Source: DATJSN01 sp035504095 (lineage in GTDB: Bacteria; Planctomycetota; Phycisphaerae; WQYP01). Taken from it: a DNA stretch of 31,866 bases. How positions within the stretch are numbered: the stretch's first letter is position 1; each line of letters begins with the position of its first letter. Under the pieces are notes generated by a model that was given only the letters and a program-made list of their open reading frames with translations, had not been told where the DNA came from and searched no databases. The stretch covers positions 1 to 31,866 of the forward strand of contig DATJSN010000025.1 in assembly GCA_035504095.1 (NCBI GenBank), written 5' to 3'. Below are positions 6,599 to 14,899 of this stretch, piece by piece. Made by a program: the position numbers and the translations under genes.

Positions 6599-6706
6599 TG
6601 GGCAATAAGTTCCGCATCCATGGAGACAACCGCTCTTCCGTGAGCCCCGGCTGGGCTGATTTTCCGCCCCCCGGCTTTGCCCTAAGGTGCCCTCCTATTA
6701 ATTATA
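6599..6706 (-). promoter_or_regulatory. Promoter -10 and structured leader of the response-regulator gene
   Basis: A perfect TATAAT lies at 6701-6706 on the minus strand, with no clear -35. The resulting leader of about 95 bases is GC-rich and can form hairpins such as GGC-AAA-GCC and AGCCC-AGCCG-GGGCT before the coding start. It does not match a riboswitch consensus that I can name. Confidence 0.4.
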
Positions 6707-6729
6707 CGGAAGGAAACACCTCTGTTCAC

Positions 6730-6793
6730 ATAATAGTTATCGGCTTTCTTTCCGATAAACCATAGCCCGGCTTAGCGCCGAACTAGCTATTAT
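6730..6793. other. Three-way-junction-like inverted repeat structure
   Basis: The outer stem is ATAATAG (6730-6736) with CTATTAT (6787-6793). It encloses a perfect 7-bp hairpin TTATCGG/CCGATAA (6737-6743 with 6752-6758) and a smaller CGGC/GCCG hairpin (6768-6771 with 6777-6780). It lies between the divergent response-regulator and hypothetical genes. A second, 10-bp inverted repeat TGTTACCGGA (6837-6846 with 6909-6918) follows. These could be operator sites or part of a 5' leader. Confidence 0.35.
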
Positions 6794-6966
6794 AGGTGAA
6801 AAAAGGGCTTTTGTCTCTAAAATTCCCGAATATTCTTGTTACCGGATGTTGCGTTTTTGCCAAAATCTGCGCATAACGGTGTTTTTCGTCTCTGCGCGAG
6901 GGTGCGCGTCCGGTAACATATAAATTGTTATTTGCGGCGTTTGTGAACAAAACGGAAGAAAACGAG

Positions 6967-7431
6967 ATGGCCGAGAAACAACGATTACCCCTGCCGAAGG
7001 CGGGCGAAATAAAAAAAGCGGTACAAATTTACCTGCGCCTGGCTTATCCCGACGGACCGGCGCCCGATTTTGTGTTGGCGCGTATATCGCCCATTTTGGC
7101 GGCGCCGGAAGACCTGCCCGCCAGCCCCGCGTGGTTTGAAATTGCCCCTAAAGAAGATTGCAATGTTTACCGTTTGCGCCTGGGACAAAAAGCCTACCCC
7201 CATATGAAATTGGCGCTGGAAGAAGCGCCCGATGCGAGCGGCCACTTATACTCCGCCGACGCCCACGACAGTCATCTTTATGCGCCCGCCGGCTCGCCGG
7301 ACGAACGCGGCCTGATGGAGCTGCGCAAGGCCAACGCGCAACTGGTCACCACAATTGAAAAGGCCTGGGCACAGGAAAACATTCCCACATTTCGCGGATA
7401 CTTGCGCCGCGCGCTGGAAAAGAAAAAGTGA
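6967..7431 (+). CDS. Conserved-looking hypothetical protein, 154 residues
   Basis: I do not recognise the family. The protein is soluble, with no signal peptide or membrane segment, and alpha/beta in character. Features include an N-terminal helix (AGEIKKAVQIYLRLAYPDG), a central WFEIAPKEDCNVYRLRLGQK strand region, the motif GHLYSADAHDSHL with several histidines and aspartates, and a basic C-terminal helix (FRGYLRRALEKKK). The ATG at 6967 is preferred over one 14 codons upstream because GGAAG precedes it. Its base composition and codon use match neighbouring genes, so it is probably real. It is monocistronic and divergent from the response-regulator gene. Confidence 0.65.
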   Translation: MAEKQRLPLPKAGEIKKAVQIYLRLAYPDGPAPDFVLARISPILAAPEDLPASPAWFEIAPKEDCNVYRLRLGQKAYPHMKLALEEAPDASGHLYSADAHDSHLYAPAGSPDERGLMELRKANAQLVTTIEKAWAQENIPTFRGYLRRALEKKK

Positions 7432-7434
7432 TGG

Positions 7435-7519
7435 CGGCGGTGCGGCGGCTGCGCCGAGTCGGGAGACGGGGGTCGGGAGACGGGAGAGGTAGCCCCGGGT
7501 TTCCACCACGGGGCTGTAT
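7435..7519 (+). repeat. Hairpin-GGGAGACGG repeat, copy D, with AGCCCCG hairpin
   Basis: GCGGCTGCGCCGAG is followed by TCGGGAGACGGGGG and TCGGGAGACGGGAG. After it comes a 31-bp segment (7489-7519) identical to 1934-1964, with AGCCCCG/CGGGGCT as its stem. It lies between convergent genes. Confidence 0.7.
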
Positions 7520-7577
7520 TTCAATACCTGAGCCAGGTTTCAACGGAGGGGGTGGACGGCGGTGCGGGGGGCGCTTT

Positions 7578-7997
7578 TCACTCGCCGATGATTTTCACCA
7601 GCACGCGCTTGGGCCGCCGCCCGTCAAACTCGCCGTAAAAAACCTGTTCCCATGGTCCAAAGTCCAGGCGGCCGTTTGTGATGGCGATCACCACCTCGCG
7701 GCCCATGACCTGGCGCTTCATGTGCGCGTCGGCGTTGTCTTCTCCGGTGCGGTTGTGATCATACTGGCTGGTGGGCGAGTGCGGTGCGAGCCGCTCCAGC
7801 CATTTTTTATAATCGCCGTGCAGGCCGGATTCATCGTCGTTGATAAACACCGAGGCCGTGATGTGCATGGCATTGCAGAGCATAAGCCCTTCCCTGATTT
7901 TGCTGCGGGCGAGAATTTCTTCAAGCTGCGGCGTCATGTTTACAAAATCCATGCGTGCCGGAAGGTTAAACGTAAGATATTCGGTGTGGGACTTCAT
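7578..7997 (-). CDS. yjbQ: YjbQ/UPF0047 family protein
   Basis: The 139-residue length and conserved blocks match the UPF0047/YjbQ family: EGLMLCNAMHITASVFINDDE, the DHNRTGEDNADAHMKRQVMGRE metal-site region with conserved His and Asp, and LDFGPWEQVFYGEFDGRRPKR at the end. Members fold as compact trimers with a buried metal-like site, and E. coli YjbQ has weak thiamine-phosphate synthase activity; the physiological role is unsettled. Its ATG overlaps the stop of the upstream DNA methyltransferase gene in an ATGA, so the two are translationally coupled. That partnership is unusual and gives no obvious functional hint. Confidence 0.9.
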   Translation of the reverse strand: MKSHTEYLTFNLPARMDFVNMTPQLEEILARSKIREGLMLCNAMHITASVFINDDESGLHGDYKKWLERLAPHSPTSQYDHNRTGEDNADAHMKRQVMGREVVIAITNGRLDFGPWEQVFYGEFDGRRPKRVLVKIIGE

Positions 7998-8983
7998 AAG
8001 ATCGCTTTTGTTTGTTGGGCCGCCGGCGACGCCTGCGGCTTCTTTTTCCGGCGGGGCGCCGTCGTCGAATTAAAGCGCAACCGCCCCGTCGCGTTTTCCC
8101 GGGGTTTGCCCGGTCGCAATTGTCGGCCGTTAACCGTATCCGGCACCGTGACCATCGGGTTTTGTGCGCCCGAAAGCGCGTCGCCGGCGTGAATTTTTTC
8201 CAGGCGTTTTTTTATGCTTTGCGCATAGCCTTCGGAAATTTCGAATCCAAGAAAGCGCCGTTCAAGTTTTTTTGCCACCGCCAGTGTTGTTCCGCTGCCG
8301 CCGAACGGATCGACGACCAGCTCGCCGGGATTGGAACAGGATTTGATAATCCGGCCAAGAAGCTGTTCGGGCATCTGGCAGCCGTGCCACCCCGTGCGCT
8401 CCTTAAACGTTCCGCAGACGCGCGGGAAATACCAAACGTCTTCTTCCTCGGTAAATTTTTCGGGGATATCCTGGGGGCGGAGAATCCAGGTGTCGTCGGG
8501 AAGCCGGCCGCGCTGGTCAGCCCGCCCGTCGGCATAAACAAGCTGGCGCGCCGAGGGAACGCGGATTTGTTCGGTGTTGAACGTAAATTTTTGCGGGTCT
8601 TTGACAAAATAAAGCAGATGCGTGTGGCTGCGTGTGAATTTATATTTGCAATGCACGCCGAAGGTGTAATACCAGATCACCCAGTTGCGGCAGCGAAACC
8701 CAAGCTCGCGCTGAAAAAGCGTTTTTAGTTCGGCGGCAAAATCGTCGCCGATGGCCAGCCAGAACGCTCCCGATGTCTTGAGAATCCGATGAACCGCCTG
8801 GCCCCATTCGCGACTCCAATTCAGATATTCGTCGGCGGCTTTGCGGTCATCGTATACATCATATTTGTATCCGATGTTAAATGGCGGGTCGGCGAAAGCC
8901 AGGTCGGCGCAACCTTCAGGCAGGCCATTCATGCCCGCGATGCAATCGCCGTTGATGACGCGATCGACCTCCATGTCCTGCAT
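7994..8983 (-). CDS. Beta-class N4/N6 DNA methyltransferase, no endonuclease nearby
   Basis: Catalytic motif IV DPPFNIGYK lies at residues 32-40. The SAM-binding motif DPFGGSGTT lies at 225-233, giving the motif order of beta-class amino-methyltransferases that methylate adenine-N6 or cytosine-N4. The target-recognition region lies between them (about 100-200). The 60-residue C-terminal tail is basic, Pro- and Gln-rich and likely disordered. The ATG at 8983 has AGGAGG seven bases upstream. No restriction endonuclease, specificity subunit or Vsr nuclease is encoded within several kilobases, so this looks like an orphan methylase, possibly regulatory. The transcript continues into yjbQ through a 4-base overlap. 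Confidence 0.9.
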   Translation of the reverse strand: MQDMEVDRVINGDCIAGMNGLPEGCADLAFADPPFNIGYKYDVYDDRKAADEYLNWSREWGQAVHRILKTSGAFWLAIGDDFAAELKTLFQRELGFRCRNWVIWYYTFGVHCKYKFTRSHTHLLYFVKDPQKFTFNTEQIRVPSARQLVYADGRADQRGRLPDDTWILRPQDIPEKFTEEEDVWYFPRVCGTFKERTGWHGCQMPEQLLGRIIKSCSNPGELVVDPFGGSGTTLAVAKKLERRFLGFEISEGYAQSIKKRLEKIHAGDALSGAQNPMVTVPDTVNGRQLRPGKPRENATGRLRFNSTTAPRRKKKPQASPAAQQTKAIL

Positions 8984-9021
8984 GTCGTGGCCTCCTAGAG
9001 CACCCTAACATAATACAAACC

Positions 9022-9030
9022 ATTATATCA
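9022..9030 (-). promoter_or_regulatory. Extended -10 promoter of the methyltransferase-yjbQ operon
   Basis: The minus strand reads TGATATAAT, the same extended -10 as upstream of the toxin-antitoxin operon, about 40 bases before the ATG at 8983. The remaining divergent space up to 9170 carries the unlocated promoter of the transporter operon. Confidence 0.5.
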
Positions 9031-9170
9031 CACTTCAAACCTTCGCGCTAATAAAAACGTCGTCGTTGGAGCCGGACGGAGCGGTGTGCAAAATCCCGAA
9101 AATATGAGTACACTTTGCGATCTTGCGTTAGCCATGGCGGGCGAATTGTTTTCAGGTGGAGGAGCAAATT

Positions 9171-10505
9171 ATGTCCAGTGACATTTCAGCATCGGCGGGC
9201 TCCGCGCCGCAGGCGATCAACCAAACGCGAGCGCGCAGTTACATTCGCTGGTGGGTATGCGGACTGCTTTTTTTTGCCACTACAATTAATTACATGGACC
9301 GCCAGGTGATGAGCATTCTGGCGCCTACGTTTGAAAAGCTTCATTACTGGACTCAAAACGATTACACCAACCTTACTGTAGCGTTTCAGGCCTCATACGC
9401 TATTGGTTATGCGCTCTGCGGCTGGTTTGTTGATGAGGTCGGACTTTTGCTTGGCTTTGCCATCATCATGGCCCTCTGGAGCCTCACCGAGTTGGGAACG
9501 GGAATGCTGGCCACGGGCATCGGCATGGTTGGCGGCTTCGTGGTCGCGCGTTTGGTCATTGGCTTAACCGCGGGTGCAAATTTTCCCGCGGCCATTAAGG
9601 GAGCGGGCGATTGGTTCCCGAAAAAAGAACGGGCGCTGGCCATCGGCCTACTTAACGCGGGCAGCAATGTCGGCGCGATCCTTTCTCCGCTTCTGGTGCC
9701 CGTGCTGACACTGACCTTCGGGTGGCCGGCTTCATTTATCAGCATTGGGATTTTGGGGGTTATCTGGTTTTTATGGTGGGTTTTGGCTTATCGGCATCCG
9801 GAAGACAACAAAAGGATATCTCAGGCGGAACTAACGCTTATCCGGACCGATCCAGTGCCGACCCCGGCAAAAGTTTCCTGGATTACGCTGCTTTTTCACC
9901 GGCAAACCTGGACCCTGCTTGTCGGACAGGGTTTTACCAGCCCGATCTGGTGGTTCCTGCTCTTCTGGGGAGGAAGCTTTTTCAGCCAAAAGTTTCATCT
10001 TGATCTCAAACACGTGGGTCTTCCGCTGGTGATCGTTTATATCATGGCCGACTTCGGAAGTATTTTTGGCGGCTGGCTTTCATCCGGGCTCATTAAGCGC
10101 GGCTGGAGCGTCAACGCGTCTCGAAAGTCGGCGATGCTGCTTTGCGCGCTGACGGTCACCCCTATTTACTTCGCCTCGACCACCAACAACGAATGGGTGG
10201 CAATATTTCTCTATGGCCTTGCGGCGGCTTCGCACCAGGGTTTTTCCGCCAACGTCTTCGCCACGGTGCCGGATACCGTGCCGGGAAAATTTACCGCATC
10301 GGTCACGGGCCTCGGCGGCATGCTCGGTTCGTCAATTGCCGTTGTCACCAGTTTTACCTTTGGAAGATATGTCGCGGCGACGGGCAATTATCACCTTCCC
10401 CTGGCGATCGCGTCTTTTGCTTATTTGTTTACCCTTGTTGTTTTTCATTTGATAAATCCGAAACTGGAACCCATGCGCGACACTGCGATACAATCCGCCG
10501 CGTAA
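9171..10505 (+). CDS. MFS transporter, hexuronate (ExuT/anion-cation symporter) type
   Basis: About 444 residues with roughly twelve hydrophobic segments. The opening WWVCGLLFFATTINYMDRQVMS is the signature first helix of the anion:cation symporter group (ExuT, GudP, DgoT), in which the N-Y-x-D-R motif helps bind carboxylate sugars. GANFPAAIKGAGDWFPKKER is the group's conserved loop after helix 4. It should import a hexuronate or related sugar acid with protons across the inner membrane. The ATG at 9171 is chosen over an upstream GTG because GGAGGAG lies six bases before it. It is the first gene of a four-gene plus-strand operon with sugar-acid enzymes, which supports this substrate class. 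Confidence 0.88.
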   Translation: MSSDISASAGSAPQAINQTRARSYIRWWVCGLLFFATTINYMDRQVMSILAPTFEKLHYWTQNDYTNLTVAFQASYAIGYALCGWFVDEVGLLLGFAIIMALWSLTELGTGMLATGIGMVGGFVVARLVIGLTAGANFPAAIKGAGDWFPKKERALAIGLLNAGSNVGAILSPLLVPVLTLTFGWPASFISIGILGVIWFLWWVLAYRHPEDNKRISQAELTLIRTDPVPTPAKVSWITLLFHRQTWTLLVGQGFTSPIWWFLLFWGGSFFSQKFHLDLKHVGLPLVIVYIMADFGSIFGGWLSSGLIKRGWSVNASRKSAMLLCALTVTPIYFASTTNNEWVAIFLYGLAAASHQGFSANVFATVPDTVPGKFTASVTGLGGMLGSSIAVVTSFTFGRYVAATGNYHLPLAIASFAYLFTLVVFHLINPKLEPMRDTAIQSAA

Positions 10506-10533
10506 TTCGCGCGTTTTTGTGGAATGCTTTGAA

Positions 10534-11850
10534 ATGACCGATTTTTTCTCCCCCGAACAGATTCCCGCCGCCGTGCACGAAATCATGAAGGCCCAGAAAA
10601 TCTGGGACATTCACACCCATTTATATCCGCCGACTTTCGGCACGCCCACGGCCAATTCCACCGGCAAAACCGACCCCTCCGGCCTGATGCTCTGGGGCAT
10701 CGACGAGCTGGTGAACTATCATTACCTGGTGGCGGAAGTTTTTCGCGTGGTCCCCTCGTCCGTTATGCCGTACGAAAAATTTTGGCGTCTGGGCAAAGCC
10801 CAGCAGGCCGACCACATCTGGAAAAACTTGTTCGTACAGCGCGCTCCGCTGGGCGAGGCGTGCCGGGGCGTGCTGGCCACGCTTCAAAAGCTCGGCCTGG
10901 ATCCGAACGAAAAAACGCTGGACCCCTATCGCAAATTCTTTTCCGCCCAGGACCCCAGCCGCTACATCGACAAAGTAATGGAACTCGCCAACGTCAGCAC
11001 AATCACCATGACCAACAACGTTTTCGACGACAATGAACGCGCTCGCTGGCTTGCCGACCCGCGGATCGGAACTGATCCACGATTCCGCGCGGTATTGCGC
11101 TTCGATGATCTCATACGCGACTTTAGCTCTGCCGCCAAAAAGCTCGCCCGCTGGGGTTATAAAACCACCCCGACGCCCACGAAAAAAACCATCAATGAAG
11201 TGCGCCGGTTTCTTAACGACTGGCTCGACCGCCAGAAGGCAATTTACGCCGCCGTCAGCCTGCCGCCGGATTTTCGCTATCTCGCCGCCGGCGGCAAAAA
11301 CGCCAAAGCCGGCGCGGTTATCCTGGAAAAAGCCGTGCTTCCCGTGCTCGCGGAGCGCCGGCTGGTTTTCGCCATGATGATCGGTTCGATTCGGCTGGTT
11401 AACCCCGAACTTCGCGACGGCGGCGACATGGTCGGCATATCGGACGTCGCCTCTGTAACCACTCTTTGCCGCGAATTTCCCAAAAACAAGTTCCTGATCA
11501 CCATGCTGTCGCGGGAAAATCAGCACGAGCTGGCGGTCGCGGCCCGCAAATTTGATAATTTAACGCCCTTTGGATGCTGGTGGTTTTTAAACATCCCGAC
11601 CCAGATCGAACAGATGACGCGGCTGCGGCTGGAGCTTTTGGGGGCCACGTTTATCCCACAACATTCCGACGCCCGCGTGCTCGACCAGCTTATTTATAAA
11701 TGGAGCCACAGCCGTAAAATTATTTCCGAGGCGCTCGCGGACATGTATTTGCGGGTCGCACAGACGGGCCGAAAAGTTGCCCGCGCGGAAATTGCCGCGG
11801 ACGTGCAGCGCCTGTTTCATCAAAACTTCGCCGACTTTCTGGCCCGCTGA
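10534..11850 (+). CDS. Uronate isomerase-like amidohydrolase-superfamily protein
   Basis: The N-terminal IWDIHTHLYPP gives the HxH metal motif (H27, H29) of the amidohydrolase superfamily. The length (438 residues) and C-terminal blocks (FGCWWFLNIPTQIEQMTRLR; QHSDARVLDQLIYKWSHS) follow the glucuronate/galacturonate isomerase (UxaC) plan, where the late Asp and Trp/Arg positions line the sugar-acid site. It would convert an aldohexuronate into its ketohexuronate. It is clearly divergent from E. coli UxaC and slightly shorter, so the exact substrate is uncertain. The ATG at 10534 is preferred over a GTG five codons upstream. It follows the transporter gene by 28 bp, indicating co-transcription. 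Confidence 0.8.
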   Translation: MTDFFSPEQIPAAVHEIMKAQKIWDIHTHLYPPTFGTPTANSTGKTDPSGLMLWGIDELVNYHYLVAEVFRVVPSSVMPYEKFWRLGKAQQADHIWKNLFVQRAPLGEACRGVLATLQKLGLDPNEKTLDPYRKFFSAQDPSRYIDKVMELANVSTITMTNNVFDDNERARWLADPRIGTDPRFRAVLRFDDLIRDFSSAAKKLARWGYKTTPTPTKKTINEVRRFLNDWLDRQKAIYAAVSLPPDFRYLAAGGKNAKAGAVILEKAVLPVLAERRLVFAMMIGSIRLVNPELRDGGDMVGISDVASVTTLCREFPKNKFLITMLSRENQHELAVAARKFDNLTPFGCWWFLNIPTQIEQMTRLRLELLGATFIPQHSDARVLDQLIYKWSHSRKIISEALADMYLRVAQTGRKVARAEIAADVQRLFHQNFADFLAR

Positions 11851-11885
11851 TTTGTGGGCCTTGGCTTTTAAGGATCGTTTGAAAA

Positions 11886-12848
11886 ATGAAAATTCTTCTG
11901 ACCACCACGAGTTTTCAAGACACCCCGGGCAAGCATCACGACGTGCTGGCGGCGTCGGGCTTCGAATTCATTCGGGCGCGCGGCCCGCTCACCGAAGCGC
12001 AGATGCTGGACCTCATCCGCAAGTCCGGGCCGTTTGACGGGCTATTAAACGGCGACGACCAGATCACGGCGAAAGTTATCGACGCGTTGCTGCCCAGCTT
12101 GCGCGTCATTGCCAAGTACGGCATCGGGCTGGATTCCATTGACGTTGCCTATGCGACGAACAAAAAAATTCCGGTGCTGAACACCCCCGGCGTGAACGAA
12201 ACCACGGTCGCCGAGCACGTCTTTGGTTTGATGATCGCGGTGGCCAAATCCTTCTGGTTTCACATGAATTCCGTCAAGTCCGGACGCTGGGACCGCAAAA
12301 CTGGCTGCGAGCTTCGCGATAAAACGCTCGGCGTGGTGGGCATGGGGCGCATCGGCAAAGAGGTCATCAAGCGCGGCGTCGCTTTTGGCATGAAACCCAT
12401 CGCGTATGACGTCCATTGGGATGAGGCTTTTGTGAAACAGTATTCTGTAGAGAAAAAAGCCTCGATTGAAGACGTCTTGCGCGAGGCGGACGTTATTTCA
12501 CTTCATGTGTTTCTTTCCCCCGAAACGCGGGGGCTTATTAACAAAAACACCATCGCCTTGATGAAAGACGGCGCGATTTTAATCAACACCGCCCGCGGTG
12601 GATTAATTGTGGAAAAAGACGTCGCCGAGGCGTGCGAGTCCGGCAAGCTCCGTGGATACGGCGCCGACGTGCTGGAACATGAGCCGATCAGGGCCCCGCA
12701 TCCGTTTATGAAGCTGGACAACGTGATTATCACCCCACACATCGGCAGCCGGACCAACGAAAGCGTTGAGCGCCAGGGTCTGCGGGCCGCGCACAATCTG
12801 GTGAATTTCCTGACCGGGAATCCGGATTATATTCAGGCCAATAAATAA
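11886..12848 (+). CDS. D-isomer-specific 2-hydroxyacid dehydrogenase (SerA-like fold)
   Basis: A 320-residue NAD(P)-dependent dehydrogenase. The dinucleotide motif GMGRIG lies at residues 152-157. The catalytic triad is visible as R237 (NTARGG), E266 (LEHEP) and H285 (ITPHIGS). It lacks the regulatory ACT domain of biosynthetic SerA, so it belongs with the short phosphoglycerate/glyoxylate/2-keto-acid reductases. In this operon it most likely reduces or oxidises a keto acid derived from a sugar acid rather than serving serine synthesis; that is inference from position. It starts 35 bp after the isomerase gene and 24 bp before the next dehydrogenase. Confidence 0.88.
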   Translation: MKILLTTTSFQDTPGKHHDVLAASGFEFIRARGPLTEAQMLDLIRKSGPFDGLLNGDDQITAKVIDALLPSLRVIAKYGIGLDSIDVAYATNKKIPVLNTPGVNETTVAEHVFGLMIAVAKSFWFHMNSVKSGRWDRKTGCELRDKTLGVVGMGRIGKEVIKRGVAFGMKPIAYDVHWDEAFVKQYSVEKKASIEDVLREADVISLHVFLSPETRGLINKNTIALMKDGAILINTARGGLIVEKDVAEACESGKLRGYGADVLEHEPIRAPHPFMKLDNVIITPHIGSRTNESVERQGLRAAHNLVNFLTGNPDYIQANK

Positions 12849-12872
12849 ACGTTTTTACAGAGAGATTTGACT

Positions 12873-13973
12873 ATGCCTCCCACCGAACAGTTTATTATGC
12901 CCGCCGCCGTGCACAACACGATCGTCGCCGCCGCATATAGGGCCCGCGGATATAAAACCGAGGAAGCCGCCGCCGGCGCGCGCTTTTGCGAGCTTGCGGC
13001 GCGCCACGGAATTAAAACCCACAATGCCATCAAGGCCCTGCACCTGGATGAGCTTTTTGGCTCCAAAGCCGGCGGTTGCAAGCCCGGCGCGGAAATTGAG
13101 AAGCTGCCCACTGGTTTCAAGGCTGTCGCCAAATGGAACGCCAACCGCAAACTCGGGCAGGCCGTGGCGTTTGCGGCGATGGATGAAGCGATGCGCCTGG
13201 CTGACGAATTCGGCATCGGGGCCGTCGCGGTTGATAATGCATTTCACTACCTCTGGGGCGGCGGGTACGTAATCGACGCCGCACAAAAGGGCTATATTGC
13301 CTACACCGCCTGCACCGCGGCTCTGTCGGAAGTGGTTCCTTTTAAAGGCAAATTCCCCACGCTCGGCACAAACCCACATTCCTGGGCGTTTCCCACCATG
13401 GACGCGGTGGGTTTTCCCATTTGCATCGACTGGGCCACAAGCGTGGTGGCCATGGGCCGCGTGCAACAGTTCGCCCGTGAAAATAAACCCCTTCCTCCCG
13501 GCTGCGCCGTAGACAAAGACGGCAATCCAACCACCGACCCCAAATTAGTCACGGCTCTTTTGCCTTTCGGCGAACACAAGGGCTACGGGCTTTCACTGAT
13601 CGATGAGCTTCTCGGCGCTTATATCGGCGGATCGCTGCCGACGCTGCGCAGCCGCTGGAATGTTGGTCCGGCCGACGAAAAGCGCACGCCTTGCTTTTTC
13701 TTCCAGTGCATTCGTCCCGACGCGCTGGACTGCGGCGATTTCGCTTTTGGGCGCACCCAATCGCAAAACGTCAAAACCGTTCTGGCCGACATTCTCGGCC
13801 ACGGCAATGAGTCGGTCATGCTGCCCGGCCAGCCGGAGGCGATGGCCGCCCGGCAAAGCGCCAAGTATGGCGGCCTGCTCTTTACCGACGCCGAAATCAC
13901 CGAATTTGAACACATCGCCAAAGAAGGCGGCGTGCCGTTCAATCGCGCCGAGTTCAGGAAAATTACCGTATAA
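12873..13973 (+). CDS. Ldh2-family (malate/L-lactate/diketogulonate-type) dehydrogenase
   Basis: About 366 residues with the hallmarks of the Ldh2/YiaK family, which has its own non-Rossmann NAD(P) fold. These are a catalytic-histidine region ARHGIKTHNA (residues 43-52), a central LGTNPHSWAFPT block, and LPFGEHKGYGLSLIDELLG near residue 230. Members reduce 2-keto acids such as oxaloacetate, 2,3-diketogulonate or cyclic imino acids. The TTG two codons upstream is rejected in favour of ATG at 12873 with AGAGAG upstream. It is the last gene of the sugar-acid operon, so a keto-sugar acid is the likely substrate. It ends 23 bp from the convergent folE2. Confidence 0.85.
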   Translation: MPPTEQFIMPAAVHNTIVAAAYRARGYKTEEAAAGARFCELAARHGIKTHNAIKALHLDELFGSKAGGCKPGAEIEKLPTGFKAVAKWNANRKLGQAVAFAAMDEAMRLADEFGIGAVAVDNAFHYLWGGGYVIDAAQKGYIAYTACTAALSEVVPFKGKFPTLGTNPHSWAFPTMDAVGFPICIDWATSVVAMGRVQQFARENKPLPPGCAVDKDGNPTTDPKLVTALLPFGEHKGYGLSLIDELLGAYIGGSLPTLRSRWNVGPADEKRTPCFFFQCIRPDALDCGDFAFGRTQSQNVKTVLADILGHGNESVMLPGQPEAMAARQSAKYGGLLFTDAEITEFEHIAKEGGVPFNRAEFRKITV

Positions 13974-13996
13974 ATCCCGCCGTTAGACCAGCCGTG

Positions 13997-14857
13997 TTAC
14001 TCGCGAGAGCCCTGCTGTGTTTTCCGGCGTTCCAGGCATGCGTAGGCATTGTGGTTATGTATGGATTCGAAATTTTCGCTTTCGATGCTGTACCAGGTAA
14101 TGCGCGGATCGGCGTCCATCGCCAGCGCTAAATCGCGAATGATGTCCTCGACAAATTTCGGGTTATCAAACGCCTGCTCGGTGACAAACTTTTCATCCGG
14201 TCGCTTTAATACGGCGTAAACCGGAGCGCTGGCCGCCGTCTCCATAATCTTTACCAGATCCTCAATCCATAATTCGCCGGTAAACCGCACGCGTGCGGAA
14301 ATCTCGCAGCGCTGGTTGTGAGCGCCATAGCTGGATATTTCTTTGCTGCACGGGCACAGCGACGTGGCCGGCGCCTTAACGCCGAGAATAAAATCATCCT
14401 CTCCGTTGCTGGTGCCCTCAAACGAGCACACATAGTCCATCAGTCCGCGGGCACCCGTGACCGGGGCGGTTTTTTCGATAAAGTAGGGGAAGGTCATTTC
14501 AATATGTGCGTCGCTGGCCATCAGCCTGGTCTTCATTTCATGCAATATCGGCGTGATCTGGCTGGGTGTAATGCGTCGATGGTGCCGGTTGAGTATTTCC
14601 AGAAACCGGCTCATGTGCGTTCCCTTTTTGTGCTTAGGCAAGGAAACATATAGATTAATAGATGCAACTGTGCTCTGCTGGCCGCCGCCGGGCTCGCGCA
14701 GGGTGATCGGGTACCGCACCGCCTTAACGCCAACCCTGTCGATGGAAACGTTTCTGCGATCGGCCGACCCCTGCACGTCGGGCATCAGGCTCGCTTCGTT
14801 TTTAGCATCCGTCATGGTCATTTCCCGCACCGATAAAATTTCCGGCATATCCGACAT
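13997..14857 (-). CDS. folE2: GTP cyclohydrolase FolE2 (type IB)
   Basis: The 286-residue protein shows the FolE2 signature TSLCPCSKEISSYGAHNQRC (residues 165-184), containing the catalytic cysteine and the metal-ligand histidine. NPKFVEDIIRDLA and the C-terminal ENFESIHNHNAYACLERR are also family blocks. FolE2 converts GTP to dihydroneopterin triphosphate for folate (or queuosine) synthesis and, unlike FolE, works with metals other than zinc. The ATG at 14857 has GGAGG eight bases upstream. It is transcribed after hisI with a 42-bp gap. No Zur-type site was recognised, and nothing shows whether a zinc-dependent FolE exists elsewhere. Confidence 0.93.
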   Translation of the reverse strand: MSDMPEILSVREMTMTDAKNEASLMPDVQGSADRRNVSIDRVGVKAVRYPITLREPGGGQQSTVASINLYVSLPKHKKGTHMSRFLEILNRHHRRITPSQITPILHEMKTRLMASDAHIEMTFPYFIEKTAPVTGARGLMDYVCSFEGTSNGEDDFILGVKAPATSLCPCSKEISSYGAHNQRCEISARVRFTGELWIEDLVKIMETAASAPVYAVLKRPDEKFVTEQAFDNPKFVEDIIRDLALAMDADPRITWYSIESENFESIHNHNAYACLERRKTQQGSRE

Positions 14858-14899
14858 TATTATATCCTCCCGCTACGCGGCGGAGCCCCGGTTTTGCGG

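Noticed and set aside
6599..6706. Leader considered as a cyclic-di-GMP riboswitch because of GGGCAAAGCC
   Set aside because: The surrounding stems and conserved bases of the GEMM motif are not present; only a general structured leader can be supported.
7428..8192. 254-codon plus-strand frame over yjbQ
   Set aside because: It is antisense to yjbQ and begins in a repeat; there are no motifs.
7994..8983. Methyltransferase considered as part of a restriction-modification or phage-defence system
   Set aside because: No endonuclease, helicase or other defence gene lies nearby, and the coupled gene is yjbQ.
10621..11526. 301-codon minus-strand frame over the uronate isomerase
   Set aside because: Antisense shadow; the plus-strand protein has the family motifs and fits the operon.
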